Positions 49,535 to 62,700 of a stretch of DNA of 64,000 nt are shown in pieces. The first letter of the stretch is position 1. Each line of letters opens with the position of its first letter. This DNA comes from Citrus sinensis (lineage: Eukaryota; Streptophyta; Magnoliopsida; Sapindales; Rutaceae): NCBI RefSeq assembly GCF_022201045.2, contig NC_068560.1, positions 36,667,001 through 36,731,000 of the forward strand, in the 5' to 3' direction. The notes under the pieces were generated by a model that saw nothing but the letters and a program-made list of their open reading frames with translations, did not search any database and had not been told where the DNA came from. The position numbers and the translations under genes were made by a program.

Positions 49535-52500
49535 ACCAGAATCCGTGGAATAAAGATCCAAATATGTGTAAACTTTAAGAAACAAAAGAAGCTAATAATG
49601 TATATTTTTATTTGCTTCTTTTTCCAATATCCCTCATAATTGTATTGTCACCTATTTATTTCCTTTCTTCAGCTTTACATGTACTACTGAGGTTGCATAT
49701 AAACGAGTCATTGTATGTATATGGTGACTCCAAGTTCATCGTATCCTCTTTTTATATTAACGAAATTTATGCCTATCTTAATTATTACTATATGTTTCAG
49801 CTTTATTTTTCTTGAATGATGTAGTCTATTTGGTGTGTTACCAAACAAGGACGACATACCAGATACTCTGATAGAACGATGACATAATCGTAAAGAGACT
49901 CATGGATCTTCATCTTCTCTCTGTGATCTTATATATTCGACTTAATTTAATTTGAAATTATTTATTGCGCGCATTTTAAATTTGTCGGGAACTAATCATT
50001 ATGATCTATGAGTTTTGGAGCCGTCCAAAACAAAAATTGGGTTACTTTTTGGGGGAGAAAAATGAGGGCGTGAACTTTCCTTTATTAGACACAAAAGATA
50101 AGATTTGTTGAAATGAAATCATAATTTCTTTGACTTAATTCCCATATTACACGTTCCGTATGATTTCAGCGAAGAAAATAAAGAACCCGATAAATCTTTG
50201 CCGGAGGAATTGGACTCAAATTGTAAAGCAACATAATTTTGTTTAGTTTGGATGTCAAATGATAATGATAGTAGTAGAAGATTTTCCCTTATCATAATGG
50301 TCTCAAATAATACAATATAAATATAATTTTAGTTTGCATTTTGCAATTGTCATGCAACGTGCAGCCCCCACTTTCATTTCATAGGGATGATTTAGTCGCT
50401 ATAAATTGCCTATTTAATTAGTTGCGGAATATTAATATACATATGTCCAACAAAAACTAACTACATAACAAAATCTTTTAATCTATTTTAATCATGATCA
50501 CCACAAATTTAGACTTAGAACGAGAGATTGCCATAAAGTAGATGGAAATGGGCTATATGTCTTCATCGTACAGATGTGTGTGTATATAATCATATTTTAA
50601 TGAGGATATTTTTACTTTGTTAAGGTGAGAATGTCACGAACAATAAAAGAAAAATAAAAACACAAATTTTAATTAAAAAAAACACTTTATTTACACTGTT
50701 ATCAACTCGTTTCAATTTTTAAATGCAGACTAGAAAATTTTTCTCTGAATATTAATTGGAGCACATGAAATAGAAGAAAGAGATTTTTTTTAATTATCAA
50801 AGCAACATGTGTACTGAGAGAAATTCTAAAATACATCTGTTATATTACAATCAATTAATGCATGCATGACATGAGTAATTGAATTTAATACAACTATCAC
50901 TTGCATGATGTTTTACAAAATAAATGCACACATATCATGATATTATTTACTTGTTATATGGCTGACATAGTACAACAGATATATTCTAAAATTTCTCGTG
51001 TACTGGGCGTTTGAGTATAATTTGGTGAATTTCGATGCAAAACGTAGTCAATGAGAGTCAATGAATGGTGGATTTATGTATATATTACTTATTGAAGAAT
51101 CAATTTTATTTATTATTTTTTTGTTTATTTTAAAGATGAAGTATTTGCGTTGTTAAGGAGGTTGAAGAGAATGATGAGTTTGATGAAAAAGAGATGTGGA
51201 CAGTATAGTATGTAAATGTTACATTATTTTTCATTTATAATAATATTAACACTTTTTTTTCTTTGTTATTTTAGGCTGACGAAGAATGGCTGTAACGAGT
51301 ATTGTGTTGACAAGAATTTTGAAGAATGCATTTAGATAGTGTTTACTTGCTGGAGTGGGAGTGTGGAGTGTGGATTCCTCTCACTTCAGTGTTTACTTAC
51401 CTTTAAAAAGGGGGGAGTGGGAGTGGGAATCCATGGGTCCCACTCAATTTTGGAGTGGGGAGTGAGATTCCCACTCCCATGGAGGAGGTGGGAGTGGGAA
51501 TCCACTCCCCCCTCTTCCCATTTTATCCTTATAATTAAAATAAAAATAAATAAATAATATTTAATAAAATTAATAAATAATATTTAATAAAATAAATAAA
51601 TAATATTTAATGAAATAAATAATATCATATTTATTAAAAATAATAATTATATTTTTAAATGTAATAAAATAAAAATAAATAAATATTATATTTAAATTAA
51701 TAATATTAAACATTAATTTTAATAAATATTAATTATTTATTTAATTAATAATAATAAATATTTTATTCTAAAAAAATATTAATTTTGTACTATATTATCA
51801 ATAATAATATTTCATTTGTGTTGCTATTATTAATAATTTTTATTCACATAATTAAAATTAATAAAAATTATGATTTACATAATTAAGAATATTAGTAATT
51901 ATTATTAATTTATAAATATAATAAAATATTTATTTTATTTTCCAAATATATTTTTTATTAATTTTTTAATTACAAATTATAATTCTGTACATAAGGATAA
52001 AATTATAATTTAAAACAATTTACTCCCAATCTAAGACAAAGTAAACAACTAATTGGGATTATGATTGACAATCCATACTTTCATTTAGTTTAAGTAAACA
52101 CCCTACTTCCACTCCCACTCCACACTCCTAATCCAAGAATTCTCACTCCTCAGGATTCTCATTCCAATCCAAAAAGTAAACGCAGCATTAACGTAATTAG
52201 CAGGTAAAAGTAGCAACTAGTATGTGTATTTGTTAGAAGTCGGGTTCTAGGAACTTATAGTTTTTTTTTCCTTGATTATATTATGTACTAGGGAATTATT
52301 TTATTTACAATTCAATAGGGATTTTGTATTTCAAATTATATCAGCCATCTCATCACATTACTATTCCAAGTATTTAGCAATTTTTATAATTTTCTTTTGT
52401 TTAAATAAATATAGTATTTTTATTTCATAATATATTAATTAAAATTAAACTTAATAATCATTAAAATTAAAAGGAGATAGAGGGGATAAGGGAAGGGGAA

Positions 52501-53315
52501 TAGTATCTATATATTTTAACAGAAATTTCAACATATTCAAATTCAAAAAAGGTAAGAGCGTAATTGGATGTCCAGTATCAAACTGGTATGGATATGGGTA
52601 TTAGCATCCCCACATAATATCCGCCCCATTACCATCCCAAGATAGAGTATGATCTAATAAATATTTGAGGTATCAGCAATAGCATCTTAGTTCATTTAGT
52701 GTTAAGTTCTTATAATTTGTGAATGCATATTTCAGTTGCACACGTTAATTATATTTAAATATTAGTAAATTTGCATTAATGATTTTACCTATTGTTTATA
52801 TTATATGAATTTGATATTGTTGTTATTTTGATAGTATTTGGTAAATGAAATATCTATATGATATAAAAGGAGAAAAAAAATCAACTTCAATCTATAATAT
52901 TATAAAGAATAAGCCTAATTATGACATAAAATAAACTACCCACGATTAAACAGAGATTATTGAGCTAATGTGTGTGAATTAACTTTTGCATCTTTAAAAT
53001 TTAACACTTTCTATTGAAAAATTCATGTCTAAATAACACTGTCTCTGAACTTTTTAGGAAGAAGATAATCACACCCTTCTAGAATTGAGACTTGAGAGAA
53101 AAACATGAACAAAAAGGAAGCAAGCGGCATCGCACGTGTAAATGACAAAATTACGCCTTTTTTAAGTATGTTTCATTTACAGAGTTTCTTTAAATATTTC
53201 CTTCCAATGTCGTGTTACCATATTACCCCTCAGCTTTAAATAAATGACCAAGGAGTCTTTGACACGCCCAGATTCACCGGTTAGTCCCTCCGAGTTCCGA
53301 CAAAGTTTGGGAAAC
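49535..53315. other. Spacer between RADIALIS-like and Maf genes
   Basis: AT-rich DNA with no supported gene. It contains an 850-bp inverted-end element (51335-52187). The last few hundred bases are the promoter and 5' UTR of the Maf-family gene. Confidence 0.5.
51335..52187. mobile_element. Harbinger-like MITE, about 850 bp
   Basis: The left arm has GTGTTTACTT followed by repeated GGAGTGGGAGT motifs; the right arm has their inverse (CCACTCCCACTCC, AAGTAAACACC, AAGTAAACGC). Each arm also carries a second internal copy of the GTTTACTT plus GAGTGGGA block. TTA at 51332-51334 and 52188-52190 would be the 3-bp target duplication typical of PIF/Harbinger. The centre is almost pure A/T. Confidence 0.6.
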
Positions 53316-56282
53316 ATGGAAGCCAGTGCGACTCCAGTCAAGGTAACGCCAAACCAGTTTTTGTTTCAGTTTTAAGTTATCTCTTTTATTTATGTCTAAT
53401 TAATTAGGTTTTCAATAACATTGCGTTGCTCAGATAATTCTGGGCTCATCTTCAATGCCACGTCGAAAAATATTGGCGGAAATGGGATATGAATTCAGTG
53501 TCATGGTACTTTTTCAATTTTAACTTCGATTTATTTCAGTTTCGTATTTAGTGAAGTTAAGCTGCTGGTATTATATAGAGAGTTGACTCCAGTCAAATAT
53601 TTAGGCTGCAGATATTGATGAGAAAAGTATTCGAAAGGAGAAGCCTGAAGATTTAGTCATGGCTATTGCTGAAGCTAAGGTGATTGTGTTTTATCTTTTC
53701 ACTTTAATTTTCAGTTTTATAGCTTTATTTGCTTAACACGAATAGTGTGTTGCTTTGCTTCAACTTGGATAGTTAACATGGTATGTTTCTCAACTTTTGA
53801 AAGCTCAGCTTGCGAAACCCCCAATTTTACTTAGTAATTAATATCTTCCACCCACCCACTCAGTGGCTTCATTTTTCAGCATTTGTGGACTAAAAGCCAC
53901 ATTACCTTAATCCCAAACGTGCCCGAGAGAAGTATTCCTCCTTTTGGGTTCATTGAGAGATGTAGTTAGAGAAGCTGATGTTGAAAATTATTAACACTCG
54001 ACTTGTTGTGAGTGGTCTTAAGGTTATAAAGTCCTCATATGATTTGTATGAAACATAAATTCTTTTGCTGGAGTTTGGTTCAAGAGTCTGTCACTGATGG
54101 AGTGTGTATTGCTTCTCAGGCTGATGCCATAATCTCTAAACTACAAATTACGGATAGTCAACTGGGGACTGTTGAACAAACTATATTGATTGTGGCGGAC
54201 ACAGTATGTCTTGTTTTCTTTTTTATCTTAGATGAAGCTCCCTGTTTAAACCATATTTTGTGTCAAGCTGTTGTCACCGAGTGCCATTTATCGACTGAGG
54301 ATACATTGAGCTTTCATTAGGGGAATCTTATACTTTAGTTCTGGCACCAGCGAGTGCTCTATTGGACTAATGGAACCAGTTATTGATTAAATTTGGGAAG
54401 GGAGGAGAAAAAAAAAGAAAAAAAGTCTACTTTGTTGATTCCAAAGAAGCTGAACCTCTAGACCTGCAGTTAAATTACCTTGCTAATTCTGACATGAATG
54501 TTCAAGCATGCTTGTTAATTAGTGTCTGAACTCACTGCAAAATGCATATGCAATTTGAGTACTTGTTTATGTATGGTTGTTGGAAGACCAACAGTAAGTT
54601 TCTCTTTGCATGTTATTCTTCTCTGGTCTGTTAAAATGCTCCTAGTCTCAGTAAAAAAATTTCTTTTTCTTACCATGATTGTCATCACCCTTAGCATACG
54701 CTATTGGCTTCTAGTTTTAGTCAAACATTGACTCTGGTGCTTATCTTAACAAAACTTCTTCACAGGCAGAAGCCATCTTAAATAGGCTCCCCATTGGTGA
54801 CTACATAAAGGAAGCTGAGCCAACCATATTAATTACTGGTGATCAAGTATAAATCTTTTGCTCTCATTTAGTTCTATTCTTAGATTACTTCTGTCTCTGA
54901 TCTGTGTTATGCATTGTAAACTTGTTAAGATATATAACTCACTATACTCTGGGGGAAAAAGGGAAAGAAATAACCCCATATCAAATCATGAAAAGTAAAA
55001 TTTAAACAGAAGAGATTTAAATGGCAGCATAGCAGATTTTTTCTGCTTTCATTTATTAGTGCAATGTGCTCACCAGAACTTTGTATCCTCCAAGACAAAT
55101 GGCCTCCTCGTGATAAGACATGCTTGTAACATAGAATTCTTTTCAATTCTTTTTCCTTGCTTGGAAATGAATTCGATCGTTGTAGTTTCTTACTGTTATT
55201 ATTAAATGATCTGGAGGTGGTGGTCTATGAAGGTGTAATCAGAGAAAAACCATCCAGCAGGGAGGAAGCCCGGCGATTCATAAAAGGTTTCTTAATATTC
55301 TTTGCTCCACTTTTTGTTGTTTGCATTCTTCCAGTCTGGTGTTTTACGTATCTGGATTGCAGATTATTCTGGTGGGCAATGTGCCACAGTGGGTTCTGTT
55401 CTTGTCACAAACCTTAAAACAGGATTCAGAAAAGGAGAGTGGGACAGGGTGGAGGTACCGTTTGTTCTTATTCTTTATTTGTGCTCTTTTCAGATCCTAG
55501 TTCTTTGTTGCATGATCCTACTCAATGGATCTGCAGAATTGACTCTGTAATTTGGTCCGACACGTAAGTACTCCGAATCAAGAGATCACTTTACGTAATG
55601 TTTCCATATAAATTAAAAGAAAAAGGTTTTTCAGTGGAATTGCATGCAAAATATTTGTTTTTTTTTATTTCTCCTATGATCACTTAAATGTAAATCAGGA
55701 AATTAATTTTTGTTCGGCATAATGCCTTGCAGATCCAGTTCCATGAGATACCAGATGAAGTAATTGAGAAGCTGGTATGACTTGTTTTCCTTGCAAAATT
55801 GTAATTTCTTTCATGTGGGATTACGAGTTATATTAATCTTACCCTGTACTTTGTTCTTTTTCAGATTGAGGAGGGAATTGTGCTTAATGTTGCTGGGGGA
55901 CTAATTACCGAACATTCTTTGATTTTGCCCTATGTTAAACAAGTGGTTAGTTTCTTAATTTCTGCCTATCCTTTATGATGAATTCAATAGACAATAGCGC
56001 ACAGGGTATGGTATTTGGAACATTGAGACTAGGACGAGATAGAATACTGTAGTTGGATCAGATCTGAGTTTGGTTGCTAGAATGTCCATCCTGAAAACAT
56101 GAATAATAACTCAATTAAGTAGCTGTAGTACAATGACTGATCACAATTATCCTGAAAAATTGTATATTACCCATTTTATTGGGGATGATGACATCGGTAT
56201 TGTTTTTCAGGTCGGGGCGATGGACAGTGTGATGGGACTTCCAAAAGCAGTAACCGAGAAACTCATAAAGGAAGCACTCTAA
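53316..56282 (+). CDS. Maf-family nucleotide pyrophosphatase (septum-formation-inhibitor-like)
   Basis: Maf/HAM1-type nucleoside triphosphate pyrophosphatase; relatives clear non-canonical nucleotides. Exons: 53316-53342, 53434-53505, 53605-53679, then either 54120-54203 (4a) or 54766-54846 (4b), 55217-55286, 55363-55454, 55733-55774, 55865-55945, 56211-56282. With 4a the protein has 204 residues, with 4b 203; both keep the frame. Seen: the signature LGSSSMPRRKIL, then ADIDEKSIRKEKPEDL, VADTVVVYEGVIREKP (catalytic Asp and Lys-Pro), TVGSVLVTNLKTG, FHEIPDEVI, NVAGGLITEH, and MGLPKAVTEKLIKEAL. Length is that of a complete plant Maf protein. Intron between 4b and exon 5 has a weak pyrimidine tract. 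A KCS gene follows 650 bases downstream on the same strand. Confidence 0.92.
54766..54846 (+). other. Alternative exon 4b of the Maf-family gene
   Basis: An 81-bp, phase-0 segment bounded by CTTCACAG and GTATAA. It encodes AEAILNRLPIGDYIKEAE, then PTILITGDQ. It is the counterpart of exon 4a (54120-54203: ADAIISKLQ ... TILIVADT), matching A-AI, L, E, TILI and the final Asp. Both join exon 3 and exon 5 in frame. Splicing both in would repeat one structural element, so mutually exclusive use is the likelier reading. Confidence 0.75.
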
Positions 56283-56929
56283 AATGGCAGTCATTTTCTA
56301 TTTACTGATTTTTCACATGATGGACACTAGTCATCTCAAGTGCAAAACAGCTATATAATGTTAGTATGTTACTGCTAATTTATATATAGAATCTTGATTG
56401 TAAAGACCAGCAGAGGTTTAATATTTTATATTGCAAATAGCTAAATTTACCATCTGTGGTTAGTGAGGGATTTGGAATTTAATTGTTTGGCGCGTACGCA
56501 CTACGCAGAATCGTGAAAACAGTGTCTTTGGTTAAGTTGGTTTTGAAGAATGTTTTGTATGCATTCATCACAGTTATAAAATAGAATTATCAGCTGTTAA
56601 GTCTGTGTAGGGAGCTATTTGACTTCTTGTTGGCAAACATAAGCCCGGTTTAACAATTCCAGTATGAGGCAGCCCGGTCCAACAACCCAATTAATTTTTT
56701 TGGGCTTTGGATTAATGTTGCAACTGTGGGCCTAAGAAAGGGTACCCCGAAAAGCCGGCACGTGGGTTAAGATGCCGTCAGCGGTATCGTAATTCTCGTC
56801 ACACGTAGAATGGCAAACAGTTACGTAATCATCGCCGATGAAAAACCAAAGGATTAGAAAAAAAATTATAGTAAAAAGTTGACCTTCCCCCCATCTCTCT
56901 CTCTCTCTCTCCGTCAATCACTACCGGCA
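56283..56929. other. Spacer and promoter of KCS gene
   Basis: Holds the 3' UTR of the Maf gene and the upstream region of the KCS gene. No other gene seen. Confidence 0.5.
56894..56911 (+). promoter_or_regulatory. (CT)n tract in the KCS 5' leader
   Basis: About nine CT units ending 18 bases before the ATG. Pyrimidine-rich leaders are common in plant 5' UTRs (Y-patch/GAGA-like); role here is inferred. Confidence 0.5.
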
Positions 56930-58477
56930 ATGGAACAAAGCGGCCCAACATACGACAGTGGTAGCGGCGGCGGTGCTCCGGTTGGTGTTCGGATCCAACA
57001 CAATAGAAGGTTACCCGATTTCTTACAAAGCGTGAATCTTAAGTACGTAAAACTTGGGTACCATTACCTCATTTCAAATCTATTAACACTATGTTTCATT
57101 CCCTTAATTATAATCACCTCTATTCAAGTTTCGGAAATGAACATTGATGATCTACGTCAGTTGTGGATTCACCTTCAGTTCAATCTCGTAAGCGTTGTTA
57201 TTTGCTCAGCCATTCTTGTTTTTGGCTTAACGGTTTTTATCATGACTCGGCCAAGACCGGTTTATTTAGTTGATTACTCCTGTTACAAACCACCCCATAA
57301 TCTCAAAGCCTCGTATGATAAATTCATGGAGCATTCGAAGTTAACAGGGGATTTTGATGAGTCCTCTCTCGAGTTCCAGCGCAAGATTCTTGAGCGTTCT
57401 GGGCTTGGAGAGGAGACTTATTTCCCTGAAGCTATGCATGCTATTCCACCTAAGCCATCAATGGCTGCTGCCAGAGAAGAGGCTGAGCAGGTCATGTATG
57501 GTGCGTTGGATAACCTTTTTAGTAATACAAATGTTAATCCCAAAGATATTGGTATTCTTGTTGTCAATTGTAGTTTGTTTAATCCTACACCGTCTTTGTC
57601 AGCTATGATTGTGAATAAGTATAGACTGCGAGGTAATATTAGGAGTTATAATCTTGGTGGGATGGGTTGTAGTGCTGGAGTGATTGCGGTTGATCTCGCA
57701 AAAGATTTGTTGCAAGTGAATTGGAACACCTATGCTGTTGTTGTCAGTACTGAGAATATTACTCAGAATTGGTATTTTGGGAATAAGAAGTCCATGCTGA
57801 TACCCAATTGCTTGTTTCGTGTCGGGTGTTCTGCAGTTTTGCTTTCTAATAAGGGTAAGGATAGGAGGCGGGCGAAGTATAGGCTTGTTCATATTGTGAG
57901 GACACACAAAGGGGCAGATGATAAGGCTTTTCATTGTGTTTATCAGGAACAAGATGATCAAGGGAAGACGGGTGTTTCTCTATCAAAAGAACTGATGGCG
58001 ATTGCTGGAGGAGCACTTAAAACTAATATCACTACGCTGGGTCCTCTTGTGCTTCCAGTTAGTGAACAGCTTTTGTTTTTTGCAACTCTGGTGATTAAGA
58101 AGCTTTTCAATAGGAATGTCAAGCCGTACATCCCGGATTTCAAGCTGGCTTTTGATCATTTCTGTATACATGCTGGTGGCAGGGCTGTGATTGATGAGTT
58201 GGAGAAGAATCTGCAGTTGCTACCCTTCCATGTAGAGGCTTCTCGAATGACTCTCCACCGTTTTGGGAATACCTCATCGAGCTCTATCTGGTATGAGCTA
58301 GCATATATTGAAGCCAAGGGGAGGATGTGCAGGGGTCACCGCGTCTGGCAGATTGCCTTTGGAAGCGGTTTCAAATGTAACAGTGCTGTATGGCAGGCTC
58401 TCCAGAATGTGAAACCATCTCAACATAGTCCCTGGGAAGATTGCATTGATAATTATCCTGTGAAATTAATCAGCTAG
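56930..58477 (+). CDS. KCS4: 3-ketoacyl-CoA synthase (KCS4/KCS11 type)
   Basis: Condensing enzyme of the ER fatty-acid elongase; joins malonyl-CoA to long acyl-CoA in making very-long-chain fatty acids for waxes, sphingolipids and suberin. Single exon, 515 residues, as usual for this KCS clade. The ATG at 56930 is the first real ATG; the frame is open further up but begins with a non-ATG codon in the CT-rich leader. Seen: two N-terminal membrane helices (about 47-67 and 86-105), [36 protein letters not shown] and the active-site Cys in GGMGCSAG (C247). The histidine motif follows in RTHKGADDK (H326) and [14 protein letters not shown] sequence (H414), and the Asn in RFGNTSSSS (N447). The catalytic Cys-His-Asn set is complete. 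The KCS4 name rests on clade and synteny memory; KCS11 or KCS17 are alternatives. Confidence 0.94.
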   Translation: MEQSGPTYDSGSGGGAPVGVRIQHNRRLPDFLQSVNLKYVKLGYHYLISNLLTLCFIPLIIITSIQVSEMNIDDLRQLWIHLQFNLVSVVICSAILVFGLTVFIMTRPRPVYLVDYSCYKPPHNLKASYDKFMEHSKLTGDFDESSLEFQRKILERSGLGEETYFPEAMHAIPPKPSMAAAREEAEQVMYGALDNLFSNTNVNPKDIGILVVNCSLFNPTPSLSAMIVNKYRLRGNIRSYNLGGMGCSAGVIAVDLAKDLLQVNWNTYAVVVSTENITQNWYFGNKKSMLIPNCLFRVGCSAVLLSNKGKDRRRAKYRLVHIVRTHKGADDKAFHCVYQEQDDQGKTGVSLSKELMAIAGGALKTNITTLGPLVLPVSEQLLFFATLVIKKLFNRNVKPYIPDFKLAFDHFCIHAGGRAVIDELEKNLQLLPFHVEASRMTLHRFGNTSSSSIWYELAYIEAKGRMCRGHRVWQIAFGSGFKCNSAVWQALQNVKPSQHSPWEDCIDNYPVKLIS

Positions 58478-59737
58478 CTCACCTCAATGGTATTAACGTC
58501 GGGGGTACTTGACTACCAGTTTGTTTATATTGTACCACATCACGTCATGATTGTCAATAATTGCTTATGTCATTATTACAGAATGCTCTAATGTTTCTCT
58601 CAACCAGAAGTTTAATAGCGAAATAGTAGATCCTCGTTTTACTTCTCAGAGCTGCTAGGTTCTCGGAGTATGAGGAGGGAATGACACCGCCGGCCTTTTT
58701 ATCTTTTAACGTAAGTTTACGATTTTTGATATCGAAAATAAGTTAAAAAGAAGTAATCACTCCCAATCTTTCTGATAGGCAGCCTCTACCTTGTTGCAAG
58801 AGGGAAACTGGTTAGTTAATGCTTTTCTCTCTCAAACTACCATTCATCTCTTGGCAGCTTCATATCCCTTTCAATTTTAACTTGCTGAATTCATTTTCTA
58901 CTTCTGGTTTGCATTCATTTCATAACTTGCGCAAGCCACGTTTCTTCTCTTCTTTCTTTGCATTTTCGTTTAGCAAGAGCACAAACAAGCAAGACCACCA
59001 CGTATAGACAACATCCACAATTTCTTTTTAACATTATAAGACTAGTGACAATACACATACAGGCTTGGAATTTCAGTAACCCATAAAAAGTCAAGTGCTT
59101 CCTAACTCTCTGCAAGTATAATATTATTACGAAAATACTGGCTAGTGACTTCTACGCGTAGCTTTCAATCTCGGCTTGTCTTTCCGGTTACTCATGAGTA
59201 CATTTGCTGACTTTGCACAAAGGAAATCGTGAAATTATATTTAAAACTCTTAGCCCTTTCTATCAAGAGGTACAGCAATTCAAAACATAATGTTTCGACA
59301 TTTCTTCTGAAAATTCAGTAACTTTGGCCTCATTCCACTCCATACATCAAATTGATGGATCAAGCTGTCCATCTTTGAGGCACCTGTCTAGTTTAGAATT
59401 TAAAACATTTAAATAAATAAATTCACTCTCATCACTCATTTCTGTTATTTGAAGTTCCACTAGTGCTCAGACACACTATCTCCTGCTTTTGATGGCTTAA
59501 ATTCTATGCTTCCTATGTCAGAGAATATGATAATACAGGGTGATTAGGCAAATACAAGTCAAAGCTCAAATTGCTGGGCGAAAACATGCCTTCATTAAAG
59601 CTGATTTGCTAACAAAAACTTTATGTCATAATATCTGAGGATCATTTCAAAATAGAAATAGCAGAAATTGGCTGCTTCAAGAGAAAAAAAGGAAGGTACG
59701 AAAGAAACAATAGAGTACAAATAAAAGAGAAGAAGCC
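58478..59737. other. Convergent 3' spacer
   Basis: Between the stop codons of the KCS gene (plus) and the sugar transporter gene (minus); should contain both 3' UTRs. No other gene or repeat recognised. Confidence 0.5.
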
Positions 59738-62700
59738 TCATCTAAGTGACCGCTGAATTTCTTCCAGAGTTTTCCCTTTAGTCTCCGGGACCCAAATGCT
59801 CACAAATGCTACAGTGAAAGCACTTACAAGAGTGTATATTGCAAAGGTTCCTGTTAGACAAAAAGGCAGCCTCAATCAATAAAACACCCTCAATAAGAAT
59901 AATGTCAGGGATACAAAATGTACCATACAAACTGAAGAAGCATTGTTATATTGCTGTGACATGTTAAGCATTGCTCATTTTCTTTTGTCCCTTTGAAAAT
60001 GTGGGGTATATGGCAATGATATTAAACTCTCATAATAATAACATAACAGTAATGACAACAGCAATAGAATTTCTTTTTCCATCAGCCAAAAACTGTTATT
60101 TTGCTCAAAGTGATTCTGTTGATTGCCACACTAAATAAATCATGTGTGTTATTGCCTTGTGCTGTGTTCTGCCCAATTAAGGTGGCACAAGTGAAGCATT
60201 CACAAGTGAAGTAAGACAAACAAACCTCCGCCACTCCAATTCAAGAGTAAGTTTGCAGTCATTGTAATTAGCCAGACAGTTAACCAGTTGGCAAGGGTAG
60301 CCACACTTCCAGCAAGACCCTTTATATTGATTGGAAGAATCTGCATTGACACAACATGAGAATGAATAGTTTCATAAGCAGAAATGATGATGAGAAAATG
60401 TAACATAGTGTGGTGATAGATGTCAATACCTCAGACATGATAACCCAAGGAATGGGCCCCATTCCCAGAGAGAATGTAACTACCATGGCCTAAAAGGAAA
60501 AAACAGGTTAGGAAGATGATAAAAGTTGCAATTAAGATTCAACAGGAATCATGATATAATAATGTACAGAACAGACATACCACAACTCCAATGACTGAAA
60601 ATATGTCCAATATACTATAACAACTAGAATCGTCAGATACAAAACCCTGATTAGATTTGCAACAGGAAAAAAAAAAAATTAAATCAGATAGTGCAGTGAG
60701 ATGGAAACTGGAAAAAATACTTCCCCAATATGTAGGTTGTTTTAATGTTCACAAGTTAATCCTCGAGCCAAAGAGTGCGCTCACAACCTTTCATGTTCTA
60801 GTTAAGATTTTGGAAGTCAAAAGGATCCAACCATGTATACCTTTACGAAGAATGAAACAGCAACAATTAGGATGCTCACAGTCATTCCAACAGAGGAAAT
60901 CTGCAATAGAAAAAGGAGAATATTAGCCATATCTCACCTCCATGCAGATATATAGTGAATAAGTGAAAATAATATTGCTTTGAACTCACAATAAGTAGAG
61001 CTCGGCGACCTGCTTTGTCCGCCAACCATGTAGTCACTCCAGTAGCGATGACCTATACGGTGTATGTGTTTCAATTATTTTATACTTTGAGAATTGTGAC
61101 AGATCGGACTTTCAACAAGCTATACCTGAAGAGCACCAAGTCCTAATGTAGCCACATCACTTGATGTAATCCCTGATAAAGATTAAGGAAACTATCAGAG
61201 TCATTTGAATTCAAAGCTAAACTGATATTTTCATGCTGTTACTTGTTAGCCTAAGCATGACAGAAGGAAACCTTGACACCATTAATCTAACATATACAGC
61301 CAAGATAGAGATAGTAAGCATAACTAACATATTTTGGGATAAACAGGGATAAATAGCAATTTTGTTTGACCAAAGTTTATCCTGCTTAACCAGTATTGCT
61401 TCCTGCAACCAGTAATTACTTGAGGTTTCTAACGTACTTCTGAAGGTGTAACTATGTGGTTTCAAGCGCATAGATAAATTCCTTAATGATTTGACTCTTG
61501 AAGGGATATTATCATTTTACCACATGATATTTTCCGACATATCACTTTACCACCAAAGTTTTCTGACAACTGGTTTTTCCCACTTAATGTTTCAATTTTT
61601 TTTTTTTTTTTTTTTACGCCCAAATCATTAATTCCATTAAAAAATTACTTATGTCCGGGGGTATTTAAGATATTTTAGTATATTCAGTATTTTAGGAATT
61701 TCACATGATATAATATTACAACTTATCAATTAATTATTTTAGACATATAAAATAGTCAATTGATATAAGCATTATCTCTTTGTATATAATTAATTTTGTA
61801 GTTTTTTAATTCAGAGAATTAAGTTGCACTTACACAGTTTAGAGGTTACATAGAGTTTTACTATAATATCTATTAAAAATTCTGTTATTTTTAAAGGTTT
61901 GGTGGTAAAATAGTAAAGCCTAAAATATTAAGTAGAAAAAAGTAATAGCCAGAAAATATTAAGTGGTAAAATTAAAATATTTCTAAAAAGAATATAGAAG
62001 TACATAATTAGTTTGGTACAAAAGAAAATGAAATTCCAAAAGCTGTTGTGTAACACTTTCACAAAAGCTCAAGCATCAGATAAGGAAACAGTTTCTGTTT
62101 ACCAGCAGATTCAAAAATGGTACTCGAATAGAATACAACACCATTTATTCCACTAAGCTGTTGCAAGATCAGTAGACCAATTCCAACCTGCAGGACATCA
62201 GGTAGTCACAAACAATTAGGTTTGAATGATTTAAACTCTAGAGCACTGTTGAAAGTAAGGCCAAAATGGGGGCAGATGAAAGCTATAGTTTCTAGGAATA
62301 ATTACTACCGTTAAAGGAAAATAGTATCTTCTTTGTTTGAGTTCTGAAAACCGGATTGTTGTTCTTCTGCTGCTTGATGCTACAGACCTCTGCATCATGC
62401 AAGTGAGATAATATTATTTAACTACCACACAGATATGAAAGACTTTGCCAGGTATATTCAAAAAGGGATTGGATGTGTAAAAGCAGGGAACCACTTTGCA
62501 ATGTTCAAAAGAAGTTGAACATTGTTACTGTTACCTTAATTTCATTCACTTCAATGGAAATATCAGTATCAAACCCCCGCAAAACTTGCAAAGATGCTTC
62601 AAAATCTTCTGTCATACCCATTTTTGCCTAAATTAAGGTGGGAAAAATAGAACTTTGCATCTTATCACAACAATATTTGCAACTATAATCAATACAACAA

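Noticed and set aside
57599..57961. Minus-strand open frame of 120 codons
   Set aside because: Shadow of the KCS coding sequence.
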